A stretch of DNA of 64,000 nt from contig NZ_CP017141.1 in NCBI RefSeq assembly GCF_001721645.1, positions 5,518,001-5,582,000 of the forward strand, written 5' to 3'. The stretch comes from Pedobacter steynii. GTDB taxonomy: Bacteria; Bacteroidota; Bacteroidia; Sphingobacteriales; Sphingobacteriaceae. Shown here one piece after another: positions 53,201 through 62,477 of this stretch (its first letter is position 1; each line of letters starts with the position of its first letter). A program made the position numbers and the translations under genes. The notes under the pieces are model-generated. The model had not been told where the DNA came from. It did not search any database and worked only from the letters and a program-made list of their open reading frames with translations.

Positions 53201-53878
53201 ATGAAATTACTATTAATTGAAGATGAGCAGTCACTTAGGGAAAGTATCCTTAGTTATTTTAGTGCAGAAGGAAATATCTGTGAGGTAGCTTGCGATTTTC
53301 ATGCGGCAATGGAAAAGATCAGCCTTTATAGCTATGATTGCATTCTGCTGGACCTGAGTCTGCCGGGGGGAGAAGGAATGGAACTGCTCCGGGCTTTAAA
53401 AAAAATGAATAAAAATGATGGGGTATTGATCATCTCTGCCCGTCATTCCCTGGATGATAAAGTAGATGGCCTTAATTTAGGTGCAGATGATTATCTTGTA
53501 AAGCCTTTTCACCTGTCTGAACTTCAGGCAAGGGTTACTGCAATTATACGCAGGAAAAGCTTTGATGGAAACAGTACGATCGTATTTAATGAAATTACCA
53601 TTGATACACTGGCCATGAAAATTAATGTAAATGACCATTTACTGAGCCTGACCAAAAAGGAATTTGACCTGCTGGTCTACTTCATTGCCAATCAACGTAA
53701 AGTGGTGACAAAGAACGCCATCGCAGAACACCTTTGGGGAGATGAAATTGATCTTTCTGACGATTTTGATTTCATCTATACACACATTAAGAACCTGAGA
53801 AAAAAACTGATAGAAGCGGGGTGCAAAGATTACATCAAATCCATGTATGGAGTGGGGTATAAGTTCGAAAATATATGA
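53201..53878 (+). CDS. OmpR/PhoB-type response regulator
   Basis: A 225-residue two-domain regulator. The receiver domain (1-118) has the acidic pocket LLLIEDEQ, the phosphoacceptor D51 in CILLDLSLPGGEG and the conserved Lys in DYLVKPFH. The winged-helix effector (about 130-225) carries LLSLTKKEFDLLVYFIANQ and ends YIKSMYGVGYKFE. It binds direct repeats in promoters when phosphorylated by the kinase encoded directly downstream, whose ATG overlaps this stop codon (ATGA at 53875). Confidence 0.95.
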   Translation: MKLLLIEDEQSLRESILSYFSAEGNICEVACDFHAAMEKISLYSYDCILLDLSLPGGEGMELLRALKKMNKNDGVLIISARHSLDDKVDGLNLGADDYLVKPFHLSELQARVTAIIRRKSFDGNSTIVFNEITIDTLAMKINVNDHLLSLTKKEFDLLVYFIANQRKVVTKNAIAEHLWGDEIDLSDDFDFIYTHIKNLRKKLIEAGCKDYIKSMYGVGYKFENI

Positions 53879-55128
53879 AACTTGCCAGTCAATATAATAA
53901 GGTTAACCTTTTCATCTCCTTAATCGTATTAATCCTGACTGGAGTAATTTACTATGTCGTGATCCATTTCATACTGACGGAAAAGTTAGACAGGGACCTT
54001 AGAATTGAAGAGGATGAGATCAGTTCTTATGCCAAAAGCTATCGTAAATTGCCGCTTCCCGCTGATTTCCATGATCAGAAGGTATCTTATCGTCTGGTTA
54101 AAAAAAAGGATACCAATGGGCGGAAGTTTAGCAATTGCGTCTACCTGAATGAAAAGGAAAATGAAAAAGAACCAGGGAGGAGCCTGGTTACTTATTTGCA
54201 GGTTAATCATCAGATTTTTGAGGTCACCATTATAAAATCACGATCGGAAGCGGAAGGACTGATCAAAATAATTTTCCTCATTAGCCTGGTAATTATTGCT
54301 TTTTTATTGCTGGCGCTGTTCCTGATTAACCGGTTCTTATTAAGCAATCTATGGCGGCCGTTTTACAATATACTTGAACAGATAAAAACTTTTAACCTCA
54401 GCGGTAAAAGTGAAATCAATACCGAACTTACGAAGATCGATGAGTTTACCGAACTCAATGAGGCAGTTTCGTCGATGTCACAACGGGTTAAACAGGATTA
54501 TAAAGAACTGAAATCTTTTACGGATAACGCTTCACATGAAATGATGACTCCATTAGCGGTGATAAATTCCAAGCTGGATACCCTATTACAAACGGAGGGT
54601 TTTAATGACCAGCAAGGGGAGCTGATTGAAGATATTTACCTGGCAGTAGGCCGCTTATCCAGGTTAAGTCATTCTTTACTGCTCCTGGCAAAAATTGAGA
54701 ATAACCTGATTAAGAATGAAGAACTGATCGATTTAAAGGAATTGCTGAATCAGAAATCAAGGCAATTTCAGGAATTAATTCAGTCTAATGAAATCAGCAT
54801 CAGTTTAAGTCTGGAAGAAAAAATGGTCTCCATGAGCAAATACCTGGCAGACATTTTAATCAATAACCTGATGAGTAATGCCATCCGTCATAATTTAAAG
54901 TCCGGACAGATTAAGGTCTTGCTGAATTCAGAACGATTGGTATTCAGCAACACAGGGATTGCTGAAACCTTGGATCAGACGAGAGCTTTTGAGCGTTTTA
55001 ATAAAACCAACAGCTCGGAAGGAATGGGTCTGGGACTGGCCATTTCCCGGCAGATCTGCAACCTGTATCACTTCAAACTCAGCTACCGGTATGAAAAAGG
55101 AGAACATTTCTTTACCATTGAGTTTTAA
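53875..55128 (+). CDS. Sensor histidine kinase
   Basis: A 417-residue membrane kinase. Helix 1 (about 9-31) and helix 2 (about 129-152) enclose a periplasmic sensor of about 95 residues. A HAMP-like linker leads to the HisKA domain with the phosphoacceptor H221 in DNASHEMMTPLAVI, then the ATPase domain with the N box LINNLMSNAIRHN, and the G box SSEGMGLGLAISRQI. The order of these boxes is normal. The gene overlaps the response regulator by four bases. The signal is unknown; its place behind the LtaS-type gene suggests envelope stress or lipid/glycan head-group status. Confidence 0.93.
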   Translation: MKLASQYNKVNLFISLIVLILTGVIYYVVIHFILTEKLDRDLRIEEDEISSYAKSYRKLPLPADFHDQKVSYRLVKKKDTNGRKFSNCVYLNEKENEKEPGRSLVTYLQVNHQIFEVTIIKSRSEAEGLIKIIFLISLVIIAFLLLALFLINRFLLSNLWRPFYNILEQIKTFNLSGKSEINTELTKIDEFTELNEAVSSMSQRVKQDYKELKSFTDNASHEMMTPLAVINSKLDTLLQTEGFNDQQGELIEDIYLAVGRLSRLSHSLLLLAKIENNLIKNEELIDLKELLNQKSRQFQELIQSNEISISLSLEEKMVSMSKYLADILINNLMSNAIRHNLKSGQIKVLLNSERLVFSNTGIAETLDQTRAFERFNKTNSSEGMGLGLAISRQICNLYHFKLSYRYEKGEHFFTIEF

Positions 55129-55143
55129 TAAATGATCTGAAAA

Positions 55144-55159
55144 ACGCAAACGTTATCGT
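55144..55159. promoter_or_regulatory. LacI-type operator candidate before the mannonate genes
   Basis: ACGCAAACGTTATCGT, an imperfect palindrome around CG, about 85 bases before the SDR gene. It matches the candidate at 25938-25953 at 12 of 16 positions, which suggests joint control of both uronate loci. Confidence 0.45.
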
Positions 55160-55243
55160 AAATATTTAAGAGGAATCCTGGTTATTCAAGGCTAAATTTC
55201 ATTAACATTGAATGAAGTATTTAACCTAATATACACGTAAAAT

Positions 55244-56065
55244 ATGAATGGGAAAGATCTGTTTTCATTGAAAAACAAAGTGATCGTCATCACCGGGGCT
55301 ACCGGCGTACTTGGAGAATCGTTTGCATTGGCAGTAGCTGCCGCAGGAGCTAAAGTGGCTATTTTAGGCAGAAATGAAGAAAAAGCAAATGAAAGGGTAA
55401 AAGCAATCACAGTAAATGGCGGTGAAGCCATTGCAGTAATCACAGATGTTTTAAATGAAAAGGCACTGATAGAAGCAAGAACGCAGATTTTAAATGCATG
55501 GGGAACCATTGATGGACTGGTGAATGCCGCCGGAGGAAATATTCCCGGTGCAACCATTGCCCCTGATCAGAATATTTTTGACATCAATATCGCAGACACA
55601 CAAAAAGCAGTAGAACTTAACCTTTTCGGGACCGTATTGCCTACACATGTATTTGGAAGGGTGATTGCTGAAAAAGGAAAAGGCTCTATTGTCAATATTT
55701 CTTCTTTGGCTGCTCAAAGACCGCTGACAAGAGTCTTAGGTTATACCATGGGTAAAACGGCTATTGAGGGGTACACCAAATGGATGGCTGTTGAACTTGC
55801 ACAGCGTTATGGCGACCGCGTAAGGGTAAATGCCCTGGCTCCAGGTGTATTTTTAACGGAACAAAACCGTAGTTTATTGACAAACACGGATGGTACTTTT
55901 ACCGATCGTGCACAGCGTTTCGTAAATCATACTCCTTTCGGCCGGCTTGGAAATCCAGAGGAGCTGAATGGAACACTGATTTACTTACTGAGCGATGCCT
56001 CGGCTTTCGTAAATGGAGAGACAATATTAGTTGATGGTGGATTTAATGCCTATAGCGGAGTATAA
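55244..56065 (+). CDS. SDR oxidoreductase, probable D-mannonate oxidoreductase (fructuronate reductase)
   Basis: A 273-residue short-chain dehydrogenase. The cofactor motif is VIVITGATGVLGESFALAVA, the NAAGG motif follows, and the catalytic Ser, Tyr and Lys are in NISSLAAQ and GYTMGKTAIEG. Bacteroidota often use an SDR enzyme in place of the long-chain UxuB to reduce D-fructuronate to D-mannonate. Its position 5 bases before mannonate dehydratase strongly supports this role, which also supplies the one step missing from the uronate operon at 26987. It has no signal peptide and is cytoplasmic. Confidence 0.85.
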   Translation: MNGKDLFSLKNKVIVITGATGVLGESFALAVAAAGAKVAILGRNEEKANERVKAITVNGGEAIAVITDVLNEKALIEARTQILNAWGTIDGLVNAAGGNIPGATIAPDQNIFDINIADTQKAVELNLFGTVLPTHVFGRVIAEKGKGSIVNISSLAAQRPLTRVLGYTMGKTAIEGYTKWMAVELAQRYGDRVRVNALAPGVFLTEQNRSLLTNTDGTFTDRAQRFVNHTPFGRLGNPEELNGTLIYLLSDASAFVNGETILVDGGFNAYSGV

Positions 56066-56070
56066 AAACA

Positions 56071-57246
56071 ATGGATAAACGCACACACAAATTACTACAG
56101 ACATGGCGCTGGTATGGACCATCAGATCCGGTTAGCCTGCAGGATGTCAAACAAGCCGGGGCAACCGGAATCGTGACGGCACTCCACCATATTCCTCATG
56201 GAGAAATCTGGCCTCTGGCCGATATTCAGGAGCGAAAATCAATTATTGAGGCTGCTGGACTACATTGGGCAGTGGTGGAAAGCGTTCCCGTTCATGAAGC
56301 AATTAAAACTCGGCGAAAGGATGCTGACCGCTATATAGAAAACTATAAGACGACACTCAGAAACCTGGCTTCCTGCGGAATTAAAACGGTTTGTTATAAT
56401 TTCATGCCGGTGTTGGACTGGACACGTACACAGTTAGACCTGGTGATGACGGATGGCTCCAGGGCACTTTATTTCAACTGGACAGATCTTGCAGTTTTTG
56501 ATCTTTTTATCTTAAAACGAGAAGGGGCCGCTGCAGATTATAAAGAAGAAATAAGAAGCAAAGCAGAACAACGTTATGCGGCATTGAGCCCCTCGGAACT
56601 GGATCTGTTGAAGACAAATGTCCTGATGGGCATTCCAAATGAAAAAGAAATTGAACTGGAAGCCCTGCGGAACAGCATTGATGAATACAAGGCGATCGGT
56701 TCAGCAGGACTTAAGGAAAACCTGACCTGGTTTTTAAATGGCATTTCAGCAGTATGTGAAGAGGAGGGTATAAAAATGACGATTCATCCTGATGATCCTC
56801 CATATCCGATATTGGGATTGCCAAGAATTGCAAGCACCAAAGCAGACCTGCTACACATCATCAACAGTGTAAACCAGGAATTTAATGGAATCTGTTTCTG
56901 TACCGGTTCGCTTGGTGCAGGAATGGACAACAATCTCCCGGAGATCTTTGAAGCAGTTAAAGAACGTGTTCATTTTCTACACCTTAGAAACGTGACTAAA
57001 GATGAAGAAGGGAATTTTTATGAGGCAGACCACCTGGGAGGTGATGTAAATATGTATGAGGTGATGAAAGCAATAGTAAAGGAAAATGCAGTCAGGAAAC
57101 ACCCGATACCTTTCCGTCCTGATCATGGCCACCAGATGCTGGACGATCTGAACAAACAAACAAACCCCGGTTATTCGGCAATAGGACGCTTGCGCGGACT
57201 TGCAGAACTACGCGGACTGGAACTAGGGATTACTGGAAATTATTAG
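56071..57246 (+). CDS. uxuA: Mannonate dehydratase
   Basis: A 391-residue UxuA that removes water from D-mannonate to give 2-dehydro-3-deoxygluconate. The N-terminus LLQTWRWYGPSDPVSLQDVKQAG and the metal-site region MTIHPDDPPYPILGLPRI, plus FCTGSLGAG and FHLRNV-like HFLHLRNV, are characteristic. The product feeds the KDG kinase encoded at 28392. The stop codon TAG (57244-57246) shares its first two bases with the complementary stop of the convergent LacI gene, giving a four-base overlap (TTAG). Length and motifs are complete. Confidence 0.95.
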   Translation: MDKRTHKLLQTWRWYGPSDPVSLQDVKQAGATGIVTALHHIPHGEIWPLADIQERKSIIEAAGLHWAVVESVPVHEAIKTRRKDADRYIENYKTTLRNLASCGIKTVCYNFMPVLDWTRTQLDLVMTDGSRALYFNWTDLAVFDLFILKREGAAADYKEEIRSKAEQRYAALSPSELDLLKTNVLMGIPNEKEIELEALRNSIDEYKAIGSAGLKENLTWFLNGISAVCEEEGIKMTIHPDDPPYPILGLPRIASTKADLLHIINSVNQEFNGICFCTGSLGAGMDNNLPEIFEAVKERVHFLHLRNVTKDEEGNFYEADHLGGDVNMYEVMKAIVKENAVRKHPIPFRPDHGHQMLDDLNKQTNPGYSAIGRLRGLAELRGLELGITGNY

Positions 57247-58277
57247 TTTTTTTGAGTGGAAGACCTCACCAGGATATGAGTTGCCAGCTTAATGGTTTCA
57301 AATTCTTCTTCCGGATGCTTCCGCTCTATCAAAGAAATCAGTTTACCGGCAGCAAGCTGTCCGATTTCAAAAGCTGGCTGATGTATGGTACTCAAAGCAG
57401 GGTTCATCGCATCGGCCAGTTCTGTATTGGTAAAGCCAATCAGCGCAACCTCCCCGGGTATCTTGTAACCCAGCTTATTCAATAAAGTCACACACCTTGT
57501 GGTAATCTGATCTGTTGCCGTAAATATGGCGTCGGGAGGAACTGGCAGGGACATGTAGTATTTTATGGCCTCTTCCAGGTCTGCATTGAGTTTATTGGTA
57601 TCCGTATAATCACAAGACCTTAGATAATCTTCCCTAAATTCAATTTTATGATCGGCAAGAGCTGCTTTATATCCATTCAACCGATCAATCGAAATGCTTA
57701 GATTGGTATTTGTATTTAAGTGTGCAATCTGTTTGTAGCCGTTTTGGATCAGGTGCAGCGTGGCATCATAAGCACCTTTAAAATTATCAGCCCCAACTTT
57801 ATGAGTGTCCATCTGATCGGTAAGGCGGTCAAAGAGCACAACAGGTAATCCCGAAGACTGTAAGCCCTTAAGGTAACTGAAATCGGTAGTCTCACAGGCA
57901 GGAGATATCAACAAGCCATCTATTCCTCCGGCGTATAGTAAATCGATACAGGCAATCTCCTGTTGCTGGGATTCTTTACTTTGCATGATGATAATCTGGT
58001 AGGATTTACCAGTGCTTACCTTATCAATCCCATCCAGCATCTGCGCAATTACATTATTGTCCAGTGAGCAAACCACCACACCAATAGACCTGCTTCGTCC
58101 TTGTTTTAAACCCTTGGCCATTCGGTTGGGAACATAATGATGCTCCTTAGCATAAGCCATTACCCTTTTCTTAGTCTCCTCCCCAATTTCATAACTATCG
58201 TTTAAAGCTTTGGAAATGGTGGAAGTAGATAGTTGGAGCGCTTTCGCAATATCTTTTAACGTGATACTGTTGTTCAT
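57243..58277 (-). CDS. LacI family regulator, likely repressor of uronate catabolism
   Basis: A 344-residue LacI-type repressor. The helix-turn-helix is ITLKDIAKALQLSTSTISKALND with hinge HYVPNRMAKGLKQGR, and the ligand domain runs from about residue 62 (IGVVVCSLDNNVIAQML). I start it at ATG 58277; TTG 58307 would add ten non-family residues. Being convergent with uxuA and near the mannonate genes, it is the best candidate for the protein that binds the ACGCnAACG-type sites at 55144 and 25938. The inducer would then be a uronate, mannonate or KDG. The binding assignment is inferred, not shown. Confidence 0.88.
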   Translation of the reverse strand: MNNSITLKDIAKALQLSTSTISKALNDSYEIGEETKKRVMAYAKEHHYVPNRMAKGLKQGRSRSIGVVVCSLDNNVIAQMLDGIDKVSTGKSYQIIIMQSKESQQQEIACIDLLYAGGIDGLLISPACETTDFSYLKGLQSSGLPVVLFDRLTDQMDTHKVGADNFKGAYDATLHLIQNGYKQIAHLNTNTNLSISIDRLNGYKAALADHKIEFREDYLRSCDYTDTNKLNADLEEAIKYYMSLPVPPDAIFTATDQITTRCVTLLNKLGYKIPGEVALIGFTNTELADAMNPALSTIHQPAFEIGQLAAGKLISLIERKHPEEEFETIKLATHILVRSSTQKN

Positions 58278-58458
58278 GCCGGTTTCATTTTGATGCCTAA
58301 ATTGCAATTATTAGGGGAGATAAGGATAATGTTTTTTTTATATTTTCAGTAATTCTTTAATTACATCAGGGAACTCTGGCTGAATCCGGCCCAATTACCA
58401 GTTTTAATTCGTCACAATGTTTTATATCTTTAACTAAAATGAAATTAATGCTGATTCT

Positions 58459-59571
58459 ATGAAAACACAAAGAACCCTGGTTTTATTCTTGCTGGTAATA
58501 TTGTTCGGATCTATGAAAAACGAAAACCCTCAAAAAGTCGTTATCGGCTATGTGGGTGGTTTTAGAGGTTTGGTCAATACCGATTTAATCGCCGCAGAGA
58601 AGCTGACTCATATCAATTATGCTTTCGTAGATGTACAGGGAAACAAGGCATTCCTGACCAATGAAAAAACAGATACCGTTAACTTTCGCAAACTCTTATT
58701 GCTGAAAAAGAAAAACCCTGCGTTAAAGATTTTGATTTCCATAGGGGGCTGGGCCTGGAGCGAAAATTTCTCCGATGCAGTGCTCAGCGAAGCCTCCAGG
58801 GCAACTTTCGCCTCAACAGCGGTAGAGATCATCAGAAAATATAAACTGGATGGGGTAGACATCGATTGGGAATATCCGGCACAGCCGGGAGAAGCAGGAA
58901 ATGTAGTCAGACCGGAGGATAAACAGAATTTTACCCTGATGTTTGAAGCACTGAGAAAAGAACTGGATGTTCTGGAAAAGGAAACAGGGACAAAAAAATT
59001 ACTGACCACCGCAGTGGGCGGTTTTGCTGAATTTCTTGCCCATACGGAAATGGATAAAGCAGCCCGGTATCTGGACTATATCAACCTGATGACTTATGAT
59101 TTCTATTCTGGAAAAATTGCCGGACATCATACCAATCTGTATCCCTCAAAAATTTATCCAACAGTAAATTCAGCAGATAAAGCCATCACTGCTTACATTG
59201 CAGCGGGAGTCCCGGCAAAAAAACTGGTTATGGGTATTGCTTTTTACGGAAGAAATTCCAGGGTTGCAGAAGGTACAGAAACCGGATTGGGTGCGGGATA
59301 CGTAACCGGGGAATTTGGAAGCGGCTTCAGTAAAATTAAAGACAGCCTGATCAATAAACAGGGATTTAAAGAGTTTAAAGATCAGGATGCAAAGGCTTCT
59401 TATCTTTTCAATGCAGGTACACGTACGCTGATTACTTATGATGATGAATGGTCGGTCAGGGAGAAGTGTAAATACGTAACAAATCAGGGGATGGCAGGGG
59501 TCATGTTCTGGGAATACGCCTCAGACCCTAAAGAATACCTGTTAAATGAAATTGTGAAGTCCCTGAGGTGA
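58459..59571 (+). CDS. GH18 chitinase
   Basis: A 370-residue secreted glycoside hydrolase of family 18, which cleaves beta-1,4 links between N-acetylglucosamine units by a substrate-assisted mechanism. A signal peptide (about 1-19) precedes a single catalytic domain. The catalytic motif DGVDIDWEYP spans residues 131-140 with the acid/base E138; ILISIGGWAWSENFS (the SxGG motif) and YLDYINLMTYDFYSG are also present. It has no chitin-binding or sorting domain, so it may act in the periplasm. GlcNAc from it could feed the hexosamine-kinase-like protein at 46059. Confidence 0.92.
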   Translation: MKTQRTLVLFLLVILFGSMKNENPQKVVIGYVGGFRGLVNTDLIAAEKLTHINYAFVDVQGNKAFLTNEKTDTVNFRKLLLLKKKNPALKILISIGGWAWSENFSDAVLSEASRATFASTAVEIIRKYKLDGVDIDWEYPAQPGEAGNVVRPEDKQNFTLMFEALRKELDVLEKETGTKKLLTTAVGGFAEFLAHTEMDKAARYLDYINLMTYDFYSGKIAGHHTNLYPSKIYPTVNSADKAITAYIAAGVPAKKLVMGIAFYGRNSRVAEGTETGLGAGYVTGEFGSGFSKIKDSLINKQGFKEFKDQDAKASYLFNAGTRTLITYDDEWSVREKCKYVTNQGMAGVMFWEYASDPKEYLLNEIVKSLR

Positions 59572-59589
59572 AAGCCTGAAATAAAAATA

Positions 59590-59597
59590 TATCTTTG
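59590..59597 (+). promoter_or_regulatory. -7 promoter element before the lipoprotein gene
   Basis: TATCTTTG fits TAnnTTTG exactly, 36 bases before the ATG at 59633. I see no good -33 element, so the confidence is limited. Confidence 0.4.
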
Positions 59598-59632
59598 CGA
59601 AATTATATCTATCTAATATTGTCAAATTACGC

Positions 59633-60310
59633 ATGATAAAGAGAAATTCGGGTTACTTTATATTAATACTGCTGGTAGGCTTGTTTTCTTCCTGTTTTCA
59701 GATTATTGAAGAGGTTAATGTAGCAGCCAATGGCTCAGGAACTGTGAATCTAACGGTAAACCTGAGTGCAAGTAAAACGAAAGTCGCTTCTATTATGTTA
59801 CTGGATAGTGTAAACGGATATAAAGTTCCTTCAAAGCAAACCATCCAGAAAGAAATGGATGAAGTGGTGGCTTACCTGAGAAATTCTCCTGGAATCAGCA
59901 ATGTCAAAAAGACGGTAGACCTCGAAAATTATATCGCCAGTGTCAGCTTTGCTTTCAAAAATATCTCGAACATCAACAATGTAAATCAGAATGTGTTGAA
60001 AAAATTGAAGATTAAGGCCATCAACAATTCTTCCTACACCTATAGTCCGGAAACCAATACTTTCCGGAGAGATTATACCCATACTAAACAAGCGCTGATA
60101 GAATATAACAAGCTTAAACCTGAAGTTAAAAATGTGTTTAAAGAAGCGAGTTATACCAGCATTTATCGCTTTGACAAGACAGTGAGCACTTGTTCAAACC
60201 CGCTTGCTAAAATCTCGAAAACCAAAAAAGCAGTCATGCTGAATACCGGCATGATGGGCTTGATTAACGGAAAAACCAATATTTCCAATAAAATTATTTT
60301 ATCTAAATAA
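59633..60310 (+). CDS. Lipoprotein of unknown function
   Basis: A 225-residue exported protein with a lipoprotein signal (lipobox LFSSC, Cys 21). The mature part starts with a short beta-rich segment (IIEEVNVAANGSGTVNLTVNLS), followed by a mixed helix/sheet region with LRNSPGISNVKKTVDLENYIASVSFAF. No family is recognised. It is followed after 37 bases by the signal-peptide protein at 60348, with which it is probably co-transcribed; the three genes 59633-63809 may act together at the cell envelope. Confidence 0.6.
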   Translation: MIKRNSGYFILILLVGLFSSCFQIIEEVNVAANGSGTVNLTVNLSASKTKVASIMLLDSVNGYKVPSKQTIQKEMDEVVAYLRNSPGISNVKKTVDLENYIASVSFAFKNISNINNVNQNVLKKLKIKAINNSSYTYSPETNTFRRDYTHTKQALIEYNKLKPEVKNVFKEASYTSIYRFDKTVSTCSNPLAKISKTKKAVMLNTGMMGLINGKTNISNKIILSK

Positions 60311-60347
60311 ATCCTCATCTTTACCTTTCTAAATTATCTATCTACTC

Positions 60348-62408
60348 ATGAAGTACTTTTTTAAATCTGCAGTTACCGGAGCTTTTCTCCTGGGTACATT
60401 GACGCTCAACGCTCAGGATTTGTCCAGAAAAATACCGGCAGATGCTATGGCGGTAGCAACCATTAAAGGCAATAATTTTCTTGAACTGATGTCTGTTGAA
60501 GAATTCAACAACACTTTTATCGGAAAAGAAATGCTGGAGAAACTAAGCAAAGAGCAGAAAAATACCTATAACAGTGTGGCGGATTTCGGGTTTGACCTGT
60601 CTGCAACATTCTATTATTATAACCAAACGAACGATAGCGTTAGCTATAACTGCTTTCTTGCACCGATAAAAAATGCGGCTCAACTGGACAAACTATACGA
60701 GCAGTCGGGTAAAAAGTTTAGCATTAACGGAAAACAACGTTCTTATTTCAATGCAGATTCTACAGAAATTGTCCGTTGGGATGAAGAACTCTTCCTGATG
60801 GTAATGGCAGATGCAAGAAGTGCTTATTTCGACCGCCCCGAGGTTCGCGAACGTCTGGGGATGTCTGTCCTTGAAACCCCTCAGGAAGCAGTTTCCGTGG
60901 ATAGCGCAGCAACTGCTGTAGATGTAGTCGATGCCGCAGCTGAGGTAGCAGTTGCAGAAAGCGCAGCTGAGGCTGCTGAAGTAGCAGTTGAGGAACCCAG
61001 ACCAATAGTAAAAGTAAAGAAAAAACCTGCTTATCAGTCGAAGTCTAAAAAATCGAAAGCAAAGCTGAAAGGAAAGAAAACTGCTAAAAAAGCTTACAGG
61101 AAGAAACCGGTAAAGAAACCTGTTGTGGAAGAAGCGGAAGTATACGCCGAGCCTTATGACGAGGCGGCCGTTGCAGTAGATAGTGCTGTAGCAATTGTTG
61201 AAGATGCCCCTTATACTTACGAAGAAGATAAAAACTCTCCATATTATAAAGATAAAGCAATCAAAAATGCAGTAGCAGCCCGTTCGGCAATTAAAATGAT
61301 CGACGACCTGTTTGCAGGTGTAAACCAGAACTCTATCCTTAAAAACTCAGATTTCACTAAAAACATAGACCCGAAAGCGGAAGCAAGCATCTGGATTGCA
61401 GGAGTAGAGAAACTGGGTAACGCTTATATGCCTGCAACCCCTTATTTAAAAGGAATGAATTTCCTGAATGGTTATGGAACTGCAAATGCGAAACTATACC
61501 TGGAAGACAAATCTATCCGCATCAGCTCTGCAATGACTTTTGGCGATGAAATGAGCACAGTGCTGAGGAATGTACACAAGAGAAAACTGAATAAAGCCTT
61601 TTTAAAATATGTAAATGAAGACAAACTGATCGGTTATATGGCTTACTCTTTGGATACCAAATCCTATCTGCAGGAATATCCTAAACTGGTTTCTAAAATC
61701 TATGGATCGCTTTATTCAGATGAAATCGGAATGGCAACAGACCTTTTCTCTTTAGTTATTGATGAAGATGCCATTAGTAAAGTAATCAAAGGTGATGGAA
61801 TCTTTATCTTCAACGGATTATCACAAAAAGAGGTTTCTTATAAATCTTATGATTATAACGAAGAAAACTTTGAAACTACCGAAGTGATGAAAACCAAAAA
61901 AGAGACTTTACCTGATTTTCTGGCAATGATCTCTACTGAAGATACCCGTCTGATCAATAAGCTGATTGCTTATGGTGTGAAAAAAGAAGTGGTAAAAAGC
62001 AAAAACAGCTATTATGAGGTTACGATCCCTAAAAGCCCGCTTGCGTTATACTTTACCATTAAAGACGGAATCATTTTCCTGGGTACCAATGGTGCAGAGA
62101 TGGAACAAATTGTCAGCAATACCTACCAGGCTAAAGTTTCCGGTCGACATAAAAGTGCTTTACTAGGAAACAACTATGCAGCGTATTTCAGCCCGAAAAG
62201 ACTGGCAGGAAAAATACCTGCAGAAGAACTGGGAAGTCCGGCTAAAATTGAAAAAGCGAACAAGACGTTAAACTCCCTGGGAGATATTTATATCAAATCT
62301 TATCCAATGAAGAGCAATACATTTTCGGGAGAGATCAGCATGGATACACCTGCAGACCAGAAGAATGCATTGAAGTACTTGTTCTCGGTGATGGAGAACC
62401 TGAAATAA
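60348..62408 (+). CDS. Large exported protein with Ala/Val/Glu and Lys-rich linker (DUF4836-like)
   Basis: A 686-residue protein with a signal peptide (about 1-22, ending LNAQ). The start KIPADAMAVATIKGNNFLELM and the C-terminal half with VKSKNSYYEVTIPKSPLALYF resemble the DUF4836 type of Bacteroidota envelope proteins, though I am unsure of the family. Between them, residues about 175-220 are Ala/Val/Glu-rich and residues about 221-259 are strongly basic (KVKKKPAYQSKSKKSKAK and similar), followed by a Glu/Tyr-rich stretch. The basic linker looks like a histone-tail or spacer and is unusual in an exported protein. Function is unknown. Confidence 0.55.
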   Translation: MKYFFKSAVTGAFLLGTLTLNAQDLSRKIPADAMAVATIKGNNFLELMSVEEFNNTFIGKEMLEKLSKEQKNTYNSVADFGFDLSATFYYYNQTNDSVSYNCFLAPIKNAAQLDKLYEQSGKKFSINGKQRSYFNADSTEIVRWDEELFLMVMADARSAYFDRPEVRERLGMSVLETPQEAVSVDSAATAVDVVDAAAEVAVAESAAEAAEVAVEEPRPIVKVKKKPAYQSKSKKSKAKLKGKKTAKKAYRKKPVKKPVVEEAEVYAEPYDEAAVAVDSAVAIVEDAPYTYEEDKNSPYYKDKAIKNAVAARSAIKMIDDLFAGVNQNSILKNSDFTKNIDPKAEASIWIAGVEKLGNAYMPATPYLKGMNFLNGYGTANAKLYLEDKSIRISSAMTFGDEMSTVLRNVHKRKLNKAFLKYVNEDKLIGYMAYSLDTKSYLQEYPKLVSKIYGSLYSDEIGMATDLFSLVIDEDAISKVIKGDGIFIFNGLSQKEVSYKSYDYNEENFETTEVMKTKKETLPDFLAMISTEDTRLINKLIAYGVKKEVVKSKNSYYEVTIPKSPLALYFTIKDGIIFLGTNGAEMEQIVSNTYQAKVSGRHKSALLGNNYAAYFSPKRLAGKIPAEELGSPAKIEKANKTLNSLGDIYIKSYPMKSNTFSGEISMDTPADQKNALKYLFSVMENLK

Positions 62409-62415
62409 ACAGGCT

Positions 62416-62450
62416 GTTGTTTCCGCAGGAAAAGAGCCGGCGGAAACAAC
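62416..62450. terminator. Hairpin between the two large envelope genes
   Basis: GTTGTTTCCGC (62416-62426) and GCGGAAACAAC (62440-62450) form a perfect 11-base stem with a 13-base loop. It has no T tract, so it may act as an attenuator or mRNA-stability element and not as a full terminator. Confidence 0.55.
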
Positions 62451-62477
62451 ATTACTGATCTAAAATGAAACTACTTT

